Assembly (NCBI GenBank): GCA_963709425.1
Contig: CAVPWG010000004.1
Location: 496,001-560,000 of the forward strand
DNA: 64,000 nt
Source: JAICJC01 sp963709425
Lineage (GTDB): Bacteria; Actinomycetota; Thermoleophilia; Gaiellales; JAICJC01
Direction of reading: 5' to 3'
The notes below the pieces were generated by a model, which worked only from the letters and a program-made list of their open reading frames with translations, had not been told where the DNA came from and did not search any database. A program made the position numbers and the translations under genes. Shown here piece by piece: positions 45,905 through 54,093 of the stretch (the first letter of the stretch is position 1; every line of letters starts with the position of its first letter).

Positions 45905-46496
45905 CGCGACGCCGCGCGGACCACGGGCGCGCGGCGAGCGAGCGCTGCCGCATGCCCGCGGCGAACAGCACCTCGACGCCGCGGTGGCGCTCCACCCGCC
46001 GGATCCGCCAGGCGGCCGCCGCCGCGCCGCAGGCCGTCCATGCCGCGGTCACGGCCGGCGCCCAGGCCGCGGCGGCAAGCGCCTGGCCCGGCGTGCGTCC
46101 GCCGCCGGCGATCACGATCGCCGGCCACGCCACCCAGGCCCGGGCGAGCAGCGCGCCGGCCAGGCGGTGGAGGGCCGGCTGCGGTGCCGGCCCGGGAGGC
46201 TCATGTGGCTCCGGGCCGCCGAGCCGGTACTCGCGGCGCACGGTCGCGGCGAGCTGCAGGAGCGCGCCGCCGGCGCCGCCCGCGAGCACCCAGACTGCGA
46301 GGCCGGCGACGGACGCCTCCGCCGCCAGCGACGCGGCGACGCCCGCGAGCGCAAACGCGACGACGAGCGCCGCCGCCGCCCGCGCGAGCCCGCTCCACCA
46401 CTCCGCCGCACTGCACAGCGTCGGGTCGTCGTGGACGAACGCGATCGACGGCCGCGGCCCGCCCTCGCTCACCAGCGTCCCGGTCACCGTGCCCAT
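45901..46496 (-). CDS. Hypothetical membrane protein, probable frame change near its end
   Basis: Seen: from ATG 46496 the frame reads MGTVTGTLVSEGGPRPSIAF, then four hydrophobic helices to VEVLFAAGM near 45955. In that frame it never stops before running antisense-style through the next gene. One base added in the G-run near 45955 would switch to HAAALARRAPVVRAASR and a TGA at 45901-45903 that overlaps the metallopeptidase GTG as GTGA. I therefore place the end at 45901. No family recognised; about 198 aa. Confidence 0.45.
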
Positions 46497-46530
46497 CTCC
46501 AAAGGGTGTCGGCAACCGGGGGGTGCCGCA

Positions 46531-47316
46531 TCACCTGAACGGGTCAGAGCCGGGGGTGTTCCGCTCCCAGATGAGCCGGAGGCCCTCGAGCGTGAGCAGC
46601 GGCTCGACGTGATCGACGGTCTGGCAATGAGGCGCGACGAGGGCCGCCATTCCGCCGGTCGCGACCGCGACCGCCTCACCGCCCAGCTCCGTTCTGAAAC
46701 GCCGCACGAGGCCGTCGACGAGCCCGGCGAAGCCGAAGATCGCCCCGGACTGCATGTTCGTGTCGGTGTTCAGGCCGATGGCCCGCTCCGGCGCACGGAG
46801 CTCGACCTTCGCGAGCCGCGCGGCCCGGTCGCGGAGGGCGTCGGTCGCAACCTGCACGCCCGGCGCGATCGCGCCGCCCACGAAGTCGCCCGTCGCCGAG
46901 ACGGCGTCGAAGTTGATCGCGGTCCCGAAGTCGACGACCACACACGGGCCGCCGTAGCGCTCGAAGGCCGCAGCGGCGTTGGCGATCCGGTCGGGACCCA
47001 CCTCGTCCGGGCTGTCGACGCGCACGCCGACGCCCGTCTCCACACCCGGGCCGACGACGAGCGCGCGCCACCCGAGCCGCTCCTGCGCCACGGCGACGTA
47101 TTCGGTCGAGAGCGCCGGGACGCCCGAGGCCAGGCAGAGGCCGGTCACGTCGCCGAGCGACCGGCCGCGCAGCTCGAGCAGGCCGCGCAGCTCGAGTGCG
47201 AGCTCGTCGGCGGTGTGCGTGCGGACGGTGGTTATGCGCCAGTGCTCGACGAGCGTCTGGCCGTCGTAGAGACCCGCGACCGTCTGGGTGTTACCGGCGT
47301 CGAGCGCGAGCAGCAT
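46531..47316 (-). CDS. coaX: Type III pantothenate kinase
   Basis: Seen: 261 aa. ASKHA-type phosphate site LALDAGNTQTVAGLYDG at the N-terminus, GPDRIANAAAAFERYGGPCVVVDFGTAINFD in the middle and GGEAVAVATGGMAALVAP near the end. Known: phosphorylates pantothenate in coenzyme A synthesis; needs a monovalent cation. ATG 47316, three bases after the DUF2469 stop on the same strand. Confidence 0.96.
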   Translation of the reverse strand: MLLALDAGNTQTVAGLYDGQTLVEHWRITTVRTHTADELALELRGLLELRGRSLGDVTGLCLASGVPALSTEYVAVAQERLGWRALVVGPGVETGVGVRVDSPDEVGPDRIANAAAAFERYGGPCVVVDFGTAINFDAVSATGDFVGGAIAPGVQVATDALRDRAARLAKVELRAPERAIGLNTDTNMQSGAIFGFAGLVDGLVRRFRTELGGEAVAVATGGMAALVAPHCQTVDHVEPLLTLEGLRLIWERNTPGSDPFR

Positions 47317-47319
47317 CGG

Positions 47320-47658
47320 TCACTCGTCGGAGAGCTCGAAGCCGGGCGGGAACGTGGTCGCGATCTCGCTCTCGGGCTTCAGCTCCTCGATGGTGACATC
47401 CTGGGTGGTGTGCACCTCCGCCCGCGGGATGATCCGGCTGGGCCGGTTCTTGTCCCAGACCCATACGTCCTCCATCGTCAGGTGCACGAGCGGATAGGTG
47501 GGCTGGTTCGCGGTGTCCATCTCGAGCCGGTTGCACAGGTATGTCGCCTCGGCCGTGAGGACGCAGTACTTGAAGAGGCCGAAGACGGTGGCGTACTCCT
47601 TCTTCAGGCGCAGCTCCAGCTCCGCGTCGAACTCCTCGAGGTCTTCGATGTAGGCCAT
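47320..47658 (-). CDS. DUF2469 family protein
   Basis: Seen: 112 aa. DLEEFDAELELRLKKEYATVFGLFKYCVLTAEATYLCN, then EDVWVWDKNRPSRIIPRAEVHTTQDVTIEEL. Known: the latter (D-x-W-V-W-D-x-x-R-P-x-R) matches DUF2469, a small protein conserved in Actinobacteria without known role. Sits between a methyltransferase and coaX in one closely spaced unit. Confidence 0.75.
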   Translation of the reverse strand: MAYIEDLEEFDAELELRLKKEYATVFGLFKYCVLTAEATYLCNRLEMDTANQPTYPLVHLTMEDVWVWDKNRPSRIIPRAEVHTTQDVTIEELKPESEIATTFPPGFELSDE

Positions 47659-47667
47659 GGCGACAGT

Positions 47668-48456
47668 CTAGATGGTGCCGCGAGCGGCCCAGGCGCGGGC
47701 GATGAGCCGGATCGACCCGTCACCCTCGACGGGCAGCGTCTCGCGGAGCCGCTCGCGCAAGGCCTCACGGCGCTCCTGCGGCAGCTTGACGCAGTAGCCG
47801 GGCGCAGGCCCCTGGCCGCCCTCGAACGGCGTCCAGTAGTCGTCGAACCCGGCGAAGACGGTCGCCACGTCGATCCCGCGCGTCGCGACGTCCTGAAGGC
47901 CGGCCCCAATGAAGAGCGCCTCGAGTGAAGGCGGGTTGCACCCGGCCATCCGACGGCCTTCGGCGAGGTCGGCCGCCGCCGGGTCGAGCTCGACGGCGGC
48001 GTCCCAGAAGCGCCGCATCAGCTGCATCTCGCCGGCGTAGTCCCACACGTAGCCCGCAACGACGCCGCCTGGCCGGACCACGCGCGCCATCTCGGCGACG
48101 CCGCGCGCGGGGTCGGGGAGGAAGTTGAGGACAAGGCTGCTCGCGACGGCGTCGAACGCATCATCCAGCTGATCCAGGCCCTGCGCGTCGCCGATGGCGA
48201 AGGAGGCCCTCGGATCGGCCACCCGCGAGCCGGCATACGCGACGAATGCGGCCGACGTGTCGACGCCGACCACCGACGCGGGCTCCGCGACCGCAAGCAG
48301 CGTCTCCGTGAGCGCGCCCGAACCGCAGCCAACGTCGAGCCAGCGGCCGCCCGGCGGAACGTTCAGCCAGTCGACGAACTCGCGCGCGACGAGCCGGCTC
48401 CACCGGCCGACGTAGCGCTCGAGGCGCTCGGCATCGTCCCAGACATCCGCGGGCAT
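47668..48456 (-). CDS. Class I SAM-dependent methyltransferase
   Basis: Seen: 262 aa. GGRWLDVGCGSGALTETLL, VVGVDTSAAFVAYA, FAIGDAQGLDQLDDAFDAVASSLVLNFLPDPARGVAEMARVVRPGGVVAGYVWDY. These are the SAM-binding and motif-II to III segments of Methyltransf_11/25. The C-terminal FDDYWTPFEGGQGPAPGY is typical of a subfamily close to UbiE-like enzymes of unknown substrate. ATG 48456. Divergent from the MFS gene. Confidence 0.85.
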   Translation of the reverse strand: MPADVWDDAERLERYVGRWSRLVAREFVDWLNVPPGGRWLDVGCGSGALTETLLAVAEPASVVGVDTSAAFVAYAGSRVADPRASFAIGDAQGLDQLDDAFDAVASSLVLNFLPDPARGVAEMARVVRPGGVVAGYVWDYAGEMQLMRRFWDAAVELDPAAADLAEGRRMAGCNPPSLEALFIGAGLQDVATRGIDVATVFAGFDDYWTPFEGGQGPAPGYCVKLPQERREALRERLRETLPVEGDGSIRLIARAWAARGTI

Positions 48457-48509
48457 CGGGAGCGAGATTACACGGAGGGCATCCGCGGGGAGTGGGATAG
48501 CCTCGCACG

Positions 48510-49661
48510 ATGGCGGCGGGCTTCTCCGGTGATCGCGCGCGCGTCGGCGTGGCCGTGGCGTTCCTCGGGCATGCCGTCATCTTCGGAACCTGGGCGTCAC
48601 GCGTCCCGGCCGTCAAGCATGCTCTCGGTCTGAGTGACGCCGAGCTCGGGCTGGCTTTCTTCGGGATGGCGGCCGGAACGCTCATGGGAAGCCGGATGGG
48701 CGGCGCGCTCGCGTCCCGGGTAGGCGCCTGGCGCGTCGTGCGGGTGGGGTTACCGGTTCTCGCCGCGGCACTGATCCTCGCCGCCGCCGCCGGCGATCAG
48801 GCGACGTTCACAGCCGCGCTCGTCGGCCTCGGCACCACAGCGGCCGTGGTGGACGTCGCGATGAACTCCGAAGCTGTCGTCGTGGAGCGCGTCCGCGGCC
48901 AGCCCCTCATGTCCGGATTCCATGGGTTCTGGAGCATCGGGTTGATGGTCGGGGCGGTCGCAGGGATCGGGGCAGCGGCGCTCGACCTCCGCCCGGTCGT
49001 GCACTTCGCGCTCGCCGCGGCTATCGTCGCCGCAGGATCGGCGCCGTTCCTGGCCCGACTCCCGCACCGCTCGGTCCCGAACCGCACTGCCGACGCCGCG
49101 GGCGGGTGGTCCCCGAAGCTCGTCGTGCTTGGTCTCATCGGCTTTTGCTCGTTCTTCGCCGAGGGAGCGGCAGCCGATTGGAGCGCCGTCTACCTGCGCG
49201 ACCGGGCGGGCGCGGGCGCTGCTGTCGCCGCGGCGGCGTTCGCGAGCTTCTCGCTTGCGATGGCCGTCTCCCGGCTCGGAGGCGATCGGCTGGCGGCCGG
49301 CTTCGGCCCGGTAAGGCTCGCCCGTGCGGCCAGCATCACGGCGGGGCTCGGCCTCGCCCTCGCCCTCCTTGTCCCAACCTCCGTCGCGGGCCTGCTCGGC
49401 TTCGCCCTTCTCGGAGCTGGGATCGCACCGATCGTGCCCACGGTCATTAGTGCTGCCGCCGGGGCGCGGCTCGGGACCCCGGAAGCCGTTGTTTCTCGGG
49501 TCTTCGCTGTGGGCTACGTGGGCGGGATCATCGGCCCGGCTGTGATCGGGTTCACCGCGGGTCAGATCGGCCTGCGCGCCGCGCTCGTGATTCCTGTCTG
49601 CCTCATCGGCCTCATCGCGATAGCGTCCGGACGGCTCGCGACGGCAGCCGGCGGCGCCTGA
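48510..49661 (+). CDS. MFS transporter
   Basis: Seen: 383 aa with about 12 hydrophobic helices. RVGVAVAFLGHAVIFGTWASRVPAVK at the start, GTLMGSRMGGALASRVGAWRVVR as the loop-2/3 MFS signature, and GFHGFWSIGLMVGA. Known: this layout (sugar/fucose-permease-like, MFS_1) is that of small-solute transporters. Substrate unknown. Ends three bases before the convergent methyltransferase gene. Confidence 0.88.
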   Translation: MAAGFSGDRARVGVAVAFLGHAVIFGTWASRVPAVKHALGLSDAELGLAFFGMAAGTLMGSRMGGALASRVGAWRVVRVGLPVLAAALILAAAAGDQATFTAALVGLGTTAAVVDVAMNSEAVVVERVRGQPLMSGFHGFWSIGLMVGAVAGIGAAALDLRPVVHFALAAAIVAAGSAPFLARLPHRSVPNRTADAAGGWSPKLVVLGLIGFCSFFAEGAAADWSAVYLRDRAGAGAAVAAAAFASFSLAMAVSRLGGDRLAAGFGPVRLARAASITAGLGLALALLVPTSVAGLLGFALLGAGIAPIVPTVISAAAGARLGTPEAVVSRVFAVGYVGGIIGPAVIGFTAGQIGLRAALVIPVCLIGLIAIASGRLATAAGGA

Positions 49662-49664
49662 CCG

Positions 49665-50324
49665 CTACACGATCCCGGGAAGAAGCCGCTTGGTGCGGGC
49701 GGCGTAGTCCTCGTACGCCGGGAACTGGGCGCGGAGGTTCGACTCCTCGTAGTGCGTCCGCGCCACCTGGAGCCCGATGCAGACCAGCCAGGCGCCGGCG
49801 GCAGCGGCCGGGTGCCGCGACCCGACGACGATGCCGAGGGCCGCCGTGAGCTCGCCGAGGTAGAGCGGATGGCGCACCAGCCGGTACGGGCCGCGCACGA
49901 CCAGGCCGCGGACGTCGGGCAGGATGCCGAAGCAGCGACCGAGGACGGCGACCGAGGCAAGCGAGAACGCGAGGCCGGCAAAGAGCAGCGAATCCGAGAC
50001 CATGACGCGGATGCCGGCGCCGGCGTCGGCGCCGAAGAGGCCGACCGAGATCATCGTGAGCTGCGAGAGCAGCGCGACGGCGACGCCGACCGGCGCCCGT
50101 TCGCGACGGATCGGTGCGGGCCGGATGTTGATCAGCACCGTGAACATCACCCACAGCGCACCCGAGAGGACGTGGAAGGCCCCGCCCGAGACCGACGATG
50201 CCTGCATCGCGGCCTCCACCTGCACGACCACCATGATCGTGAAGAGCAGCGTCGGGATCGCGCGCGAGCCCAGAAGCGTGAGCACGTCGGGGATCGGGCC
50301 GGCGCGAGAGACGTATTCGGTCAC
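49665..50324 (-). CDS. Isoprenylcysteine carboxyl methyltransferase-family membrane protein
   Basis: Seen: 219 aa, about five hydrophobic helices. C-terminal RGPYRLVRHPLYLGELTAALGI followed by EESNLRAQFPAYEDYAARTKRLLPG, the ICMT/PEMT signature with the conserved RHP-x-Y and the acidic E-x-x-N-L. Known: integral membrane methyltransferases acting on isoprenoid or lipid substrates; bacterial members are mostly uncharacterised. Confidence 0.8.
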   Translation of the reverse strand: MTEYVSRAGPIPDVLTLLGSRAIPTLLFTIMVVVQVEAAMQASSVSGGAFHVLSGALWVMFTVLINIRPAPIRRERAPVGVAVALLSQLTMISVGLFGADAGAGIRVMVSDSLLFAGLAFSLASVAVLGRCFGILPDVRGLVVRGPYRLVRHPLYLGELTAALGIVVGSRHPAAAAGAWLVCIGLQVARTHYEESNLRAQFPAYEDYAARTKRLLPGIV

Positions 50325-50351
50325 ACTCCGATCATCGGCGGGCGCGGCCCG

Positions 50352-50858
50352 CTACATGAGCGAAAGACCCGTCGGCTCGACGCCCTGCGGGTCGAGCGCG
50401 GCGAGCCACTCCTGGGCCGTCCGGCCGGCGAGCGGCAGATCGGGTGCGAGATCGCACAGCGGGCGCAGCACGAACTCGCGCTCGTGCGCACGCGGATGCG
50501 GCAGCGTCAGATGGGCGTCGGCACGGATCGCGTCCTCGTACCAGATCAGGTCGAGGTCGAGCGTGCGCGGTCCCCAGCGCACGTCCCGGACGCGCCCGTG
50601 CGCCGCCTCGACCGCGAGGAGGACGTCGAGTAGCGCGTCGGGGTCGAGCTCGGTGTCGAGCGCGGCGACGGCGTTCAGGAACGGCGGCTGGTCGGTGAGC
50701 CCGACCGGATCCGACTGGTAGAGCGGCGAGAAGCCCGATATCCGCCCGGCCCGGTGCGCGAGATCCGAGGCCGCCGTGCGCAGCGTCGAAGCAGGATCTC
50801 CCAGGTTGCCCCCGAATCCGACGTACGCTCGACTCACCCGCTTGGGTGCATTTCCCAT
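50352..50858 (-). CDS. folK: 2-amino-4-hydroxy-6-hydroxymethyldihydropteridine pyrophosphokinase
   Basis: Seen: 168 aa from ATG 50858 with AAGGGG five bases upstream. GFGGNLGDPASTLRTAASDL, SPLYQSDPVGLTDQPPFLNAVAAL and RWGPRTLDLDLIWYEDAI are the family motifs. Known: transfers pyrophosphate from ATP to the pterin in folate synthesis. Separated from folB-folP by a response regulator and a small membrane gene. Confidence 0.95.
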   Translation of the reverse strand: MGNAPKRVSRAYVGFGGNLGDPASTLRTAASDLAHRAGRISGFSPLYQSDPVGLTDQPPFLNAVAALDTELDPDALLDVLLAVEAAHGRVRDVRWGPRTLDLDLIWYEDAIRADAHLTLPHPRAHEREFVLRPLCDLAPDLPLAGRTAQEWLAALDPQGVEPTGLSLM

Positions 50859-50959
50859 ATATCCCCTTAACGAACCGCTCACATTTGCCGATGTCCTGGC
50901 CAGGGTACGGGTGATTCGCGTTGGCCGTATCCGCTCCCGCTCTGACCAAGGATGGTGCC

Positions 50960-51268
50960 ATGTCGACCCTCATGGAACTGACCATTGTGCTCGTCCTCTG
51001 CCCGGCCGCCCTGGCGATCTGGGCCGACGCGCGCTACCCCCAGCTGCGCCCGCGCGAGGTTCGGCGGACGACGATCCACCTCGGCATCGGCGGACTGCTG
51101 GCGTTCCTTGGCATGCGCCCCATCCTGGCCGCGATCGCGGCCGAGCTGTCCGGCCCCACCGGCAAGGCGACGGCGCTCCTCGCCGCCTGCCTCGTCATCA
51201 CGTACTGCCTGACGGTGTCGGTCTGGATCTTCCGGCTCGCGTCCGAGACCGTCCGCGAAGGCCGCTAG
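50960..51268 (+). CDS. Small membrane protein
   Basis: Seen: 102 aa from ATG 50960 with AAGG eight bases upstream; three hydrophobic helices (about 4-20, 33-50 and 69-90) and a basic C-terminus. No family recognised. Divergent from folK, convergent with the response regulator, with no partner on its strand. Confidence 0.6.
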   Translation: MSTLMELTIVLVLCPAALAIWADARYPQLRPREVRRTTIHLGIGGLLAFLGMRPILAAIAAELSGPTGKATALLAACLVITYCLTVSVWIFRLASETVREGR

Positions 51269-51325
51269 TCCGGCCGGAGGCCGCCGCGGCCCGCCAAACC
51301 GGCGCGCGGCCGCGCTCAGACGCGC

Positions 51326-51979
51326 TCACACCATGACTTCGCGCAGGACGGCGGCCGCCTCCGCGCGAGTGCGTGCCTTCAGCTTGCGCAGGATCGCCTT
51401 CACGTGCCAGCGCACGGTCTCGGGCGACAGGAAGAGCCGATCGGCGATCTCGCCGGTCGTCTCGCCCGCTGCGATGTGCTGAAGGATCTCGAGCTGCCTG
51501 GGCGTGAGACGCTCGCGATGGGGAAGCTTCGAGGCGAGGAGCATGCGGCGCTGTGACTCGCGCACGTCGTCGATGAGGTGCGCTGCCATCGTCCGCGACA
51601 GGGCCGCCTCGCCCGAGAGGACACCGTTCAGCGCGACGGCGAGGCGCTCTGGCGGCTGGTCCTTGGTGAGGTACCCGGCGGCGCCGGCACGAACGGCGGC
51701 GAGCATGTCGGCGGGGTCGCGTGACTCGGTCAGGATCACGACCCGCGGAGCGGCGCCCTCCATCTCGGCGAGCCGGCGGACGAGATCGATCCCGCTGCCG
51801 TCCGCCAGCCGCAGGTCGGCAAGAACCAGGTCGGGCTGCGTACGCTCGGCCACCTCCGCCGCCTCGCGCACGCCTGAGGCGGCGCCGACCACCGTGAGGC
51901 CGCCCGCCTCGAGCACCGCGACAAGCCCACGGCGGAACAGCGGCTGGTCGTCGACGACCACGATGCGCACCTGCGACAT
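51326..51979 (-). CDS. NarL/FixJ-type response regulator
   Basis: Seen: 217 aa. Receiver domain with DD pair VVVDDQP (10-11), phosphoacceptor D55 in LVLADLRLADG, T in VVILTES and K in GYLTKDQPP; LuxR helix-turn-helix with LTPRQLEILQHIAAGETTGEIADRLFLSPETVRWHVKAILRKL. Known: binds DNA when phosphorylated. No histidine kinase nearby, so an orphan. Starts only 7 bases after the folB stop, so it is probably read through from folP-folB. Confidence 0.9.
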   Translation of the reverse strand: MSQVRIVVVDDQPLFRRGLVAVLEAGGLTVVGAASGVREAAEVAERTQPDLVLADLRLADGSGIDLVRRLAEMEGAAPRVVILTESRDPADMLAAVRAGAAGYLTKDQPPERLAVALNGVLSGEAALSRTMAAHLIDDVRESQRRMLLASKLPHRERLTPRQLEILQHIAAGETTGEIADRLFLSPETVRWHVKAILRKLKARTRAEAAAVLREVMV

Positions 51980-51986
51980 GCCTCCG

Positions 51987-52367
51987 TTATACGTCGGAAT
52001 TGCGGCCGGCGGAAGCCTCGGCGATCACCGCGACCTCGGCGAGTGGATGCGGAATCGGGACATCCGGCTTCGCGACCCGCACCCGCGCGCGGGTCACGCC
52101 GAAGCGGGCGACGAGGTCGTCGGCGATCACGGCGGCGAGCCGTTCCAGCAGCCGGTACGGGCCACCCTGAGCCAGCTCCACGACCCGGTCTGTGACCGCT
52201 GCGTAGTTGACCGCGTCGGCGAGGTCGTCGGTCTCGTCGGCCCGGGACGGCGGCGGGTCGAGCCACACGTCGATCACGAACGTCTGGCCCTGCTCGCGCT
52301 CCTCGTCGAGCACGCCGTGATGGGCGAACACCCGCAGGCCGCGGATCTCGATCCGGGCGCTCCTCAC
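51987..52367 (-). CDS. folB: Dihydroneopterin aldolase
   Basis: Seen: 126 aa. IEIRGLRVFAHHGVLDEEREQGQTFVIDVWL at the N-terminus, LADAVNYAAVTDRVVEL and LERLAAVIADDLV. Known: makes 6-hydroxymethyldihydropterin in folate synthesis. GTG 52367 overlaps the folP stop as GTGA, which fixes the start. Confidence 0.94.
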   Translation of the reverse strand: MRSARIEIRGLRVFAHHGVLDEEREQGQTFVIDVWLDPPPSRADETDDLADAVNYAAVTDRVVELAQGGPYRLLERLAAVIADDLVARFGVTRARVRVAKPDVPIPHPLAEVAVIAEASAGRNSDV

Positions 52368-53194
52368 GGGGTCGCCTCTATCGCTCCCGCGATGGCGAGC
52401 GCATCGCGGGTCTCGCGCACGTCGTGCACTCGCACCATCCACGCCCCGTGCCGCACCGCCTCAACGTTCGCGGCCGCCGTCGCGACAGCCCGGGAGCGCT
52501 CGGCGTCCCCGATGATCGAGCCCAGGAACCGCTTGCGCGATACCCCGATCACCACCGGAGGGCCCACCGCGACGATCGCATCGAGGTGCCGCAGGAGCGA
52601 GAGGTTGTGCTCGCCGGTCTTACCGAAGCCTATGCCGGGGTCGATGCAGATCGCATCGTCCGCGATGCCGGCGTCCGTGGCCGCCTGGACGCGCTCGGCC
52701 AGGAACGCCGCCACCTCCGCCACCACGTCGTCGTAGCGCGGGTCGTCCTGCATCGTCTTGGGGTTGCCGCGCATGTGCATGAGGCACACGGGCACCCCGG
52801 CGCTCGCGACCACCTGAGCCATGCGCGGGTCGACCCGCATCGCCGACACGTCGTTCACGAACGACGCCCCCGCCGCGATGGCCGACTCCGCGACCACGGC
52901 CTTCGTGGTGTCGATCGAGATCGGCGCATCGGTCGCCTCGCGCAGGCCGCGGATCACCGCCAGCACGCGGGCCAGCTCGACGTCGGCCGGCACGGGGTCA
53001 GACCCCGGGCGGGTCGACTCGCCGCCGACGTCGAGCACGTCGGCTCCCTCGGCGACGAGCGCGACGCCGCGGGCGACCGCGGTGCCGGGGTCGAGGTACT
53101 CGCCGCCGTCCGAGAAAGAGTCGGGCGTCACGTTGATCACGCCCATCACCGCCGGAGGCGGGAACCGATCAGGCAGCGGGGCCACGAGCGGCAT
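52364..53194 (-). CDS. folP: Dihydropteroate synthase
   Basis: Seen: 276 aa from ATG 53194. MGVINVTPDSFSDGG, the signature DVGGESTRPGSDPV, FVNDVSAMRVD, LMHMRGNPKTMQ and GVSRKRFLG in order. Known: condenses pterin pyrophosphate with p-aminobenzoate; target of sulfonamides. Its start lies 6 bp from the divergent methyltransferase start at 53201. Confidence 0.96.
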   Translation of the reverse strand: MPLVAPLPDRFPPPAVMGVINVTPDSFSDGGEYLDPGTAVARGVALVAEGADVLDVGGESTRPGSDPVPADVELARVLAVIRGLREATDAPISIDTTKAVVAESAIAAGASFVNDVSAMRVDPRMAQVVASAGVPVCLMHMRGNPKTMQDDPRYDDVVAEVAAFLAERVQAATDAGIADDAICIDPGIGFGKTGEHNLSLLRHLDAIVAVGPPVVIGVSRKRFLGSIIGDAERSRAVATAAANVEAVRHGAWMVRVHDVRETRDALAIAGAIEATP

Positions 53195-53200
53195 CCTAGA

Positions 53201-53920
53201 ATGGCCCCGCCGACCACCTGCCGGAGGGCCTTGCCGTTTCACACGTCGCACACCGAGGTTGAGGCCGACCTGCTCCGGCAGGCGCTCGGCCCGGGCTCGA
53301 CCGTGCTCGAGGCCGGGTGCGGGCGGACGACCCGCCTGGCGCGGTTCCGCGACAGGATCGACCGGCTCGTGGGCGTCGACCTCGATGAGTCGGGCGGGCG
53401 GACGAACGAGTCGCTCGACGAGTTCGCGGTCGCCGACCTGTGCGGCCCGCTGCCGTTCGAGGACGACGCCTTCGATCTCGTCTACTCGAACTTCGTCGTG
53501 GAGCACCTCGAGCGGCCGGCGGCCGCGTTCGCCGAGTGGTACCGCGTGCTTCGCCCGGGCGGTTCGGTTGTCGTCGTCACCAGCAACCGCTCAAACCCGC
53601 TCATGGCAGCGGCCCGCATGCTGCCGCAGGGCGTCCGGACCGCGATCAAGGGCCGCGGGCCGGGTGCCGCCGCTCGAGACGTCTTCCCGGCCCGCTACCG
53701 GGCCAACACGCCGGCGGCGCTCACCGCTCAGCTGGAGAGGGCGGGGTTCCGGCCCGTCCAGGTCGTCCCGGTCGCCACGCTCCACCGGTACGCGGGCGAT
53801 CGGCGGTGGGCCGCTGCGGCGCTCCAGAACCTCGAGCGCGCGCTCCCGCCGCGGCGTCGTTCGACGATCGTCGCGTGGTATCGGCGGGCGGGCGCGACGG
53901 TCGGTTCCACGTCCGCGTGA
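53201..53920 (+). CDS. Class I SAM-dependent methyltransferase
   Basis: Seen: 239 aa from ATG 53201; TTG 53231, preceded by GGAGG, is a good alternative start and would leave room for promoters. STVLEAGCGRTTRLARFRDRIDRLVGVDLDESG, ADLCGPLPFEDDAFDLVYSNFVVEHLERPAAAFAEWYRVLRPGGSVVVVTSN. Known fold: Methyltransf_11. Substrate unknown. Convergent with the NAGPA-domain gene across 173 bp. Confidence 0.85.
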   Translation: MAPPTTCRRALPFHTSHTEVEADLLRQALGPGSTVLEAGCGRTTRLARFRDRIDRLVGVDLDESGGRTNESLDEFAVADLCGPLPFEDDAFDLVYSNFVVEHLERPAAAFAEWYRVLRPGGSVVVVTSNRSNPLMAAARMLPQGVRTAIKGRGPGAAARDVFPARYRANTPAALTAQLERAGFRPVQVVPVATLHRYAGDRRWAAAALQNLERALPPRRRSTIVAWYRRAGATVGSTSA

Positions 53921-53962
53921 TGTCCTGGGCGGCGAGAACCGAGCCGCGCAAGGGCGCAGGGA

Positions 53963-53990
53963 GCGTCGATATTGGTCGAAATATCGACGC
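53963..53990. repeat. 11-bp inverted repeat between convergent genes
   Basis: Arms GCGTCGATATT and AATATCGACGC, loop GGTCGA. The AT-containing core is unlike the GC-only hairpins elsewhere in the window. Could be a bidirectional terminator or an operator; no evidence for either beyond position. Confidence 0.5.
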
Positions 53991-54093
53991 GACCGAGGAC
54001 GCCGCGAGGCGACGGTTCGCAGCCGCAGCCCCACGACAAACCCGGCAACACACGACAGTCCGTCCAGGCGCGCGGGGACGTGGATGCGACCGT

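Noticed and set aside
52994..53006. Third GGGGTCAGACCCC palindrome
   Set aside because: It lies in folP and simply encodes the conserved STRPGSDPV motif; it lacks the A-run and TGC flank of the two repeat copies.
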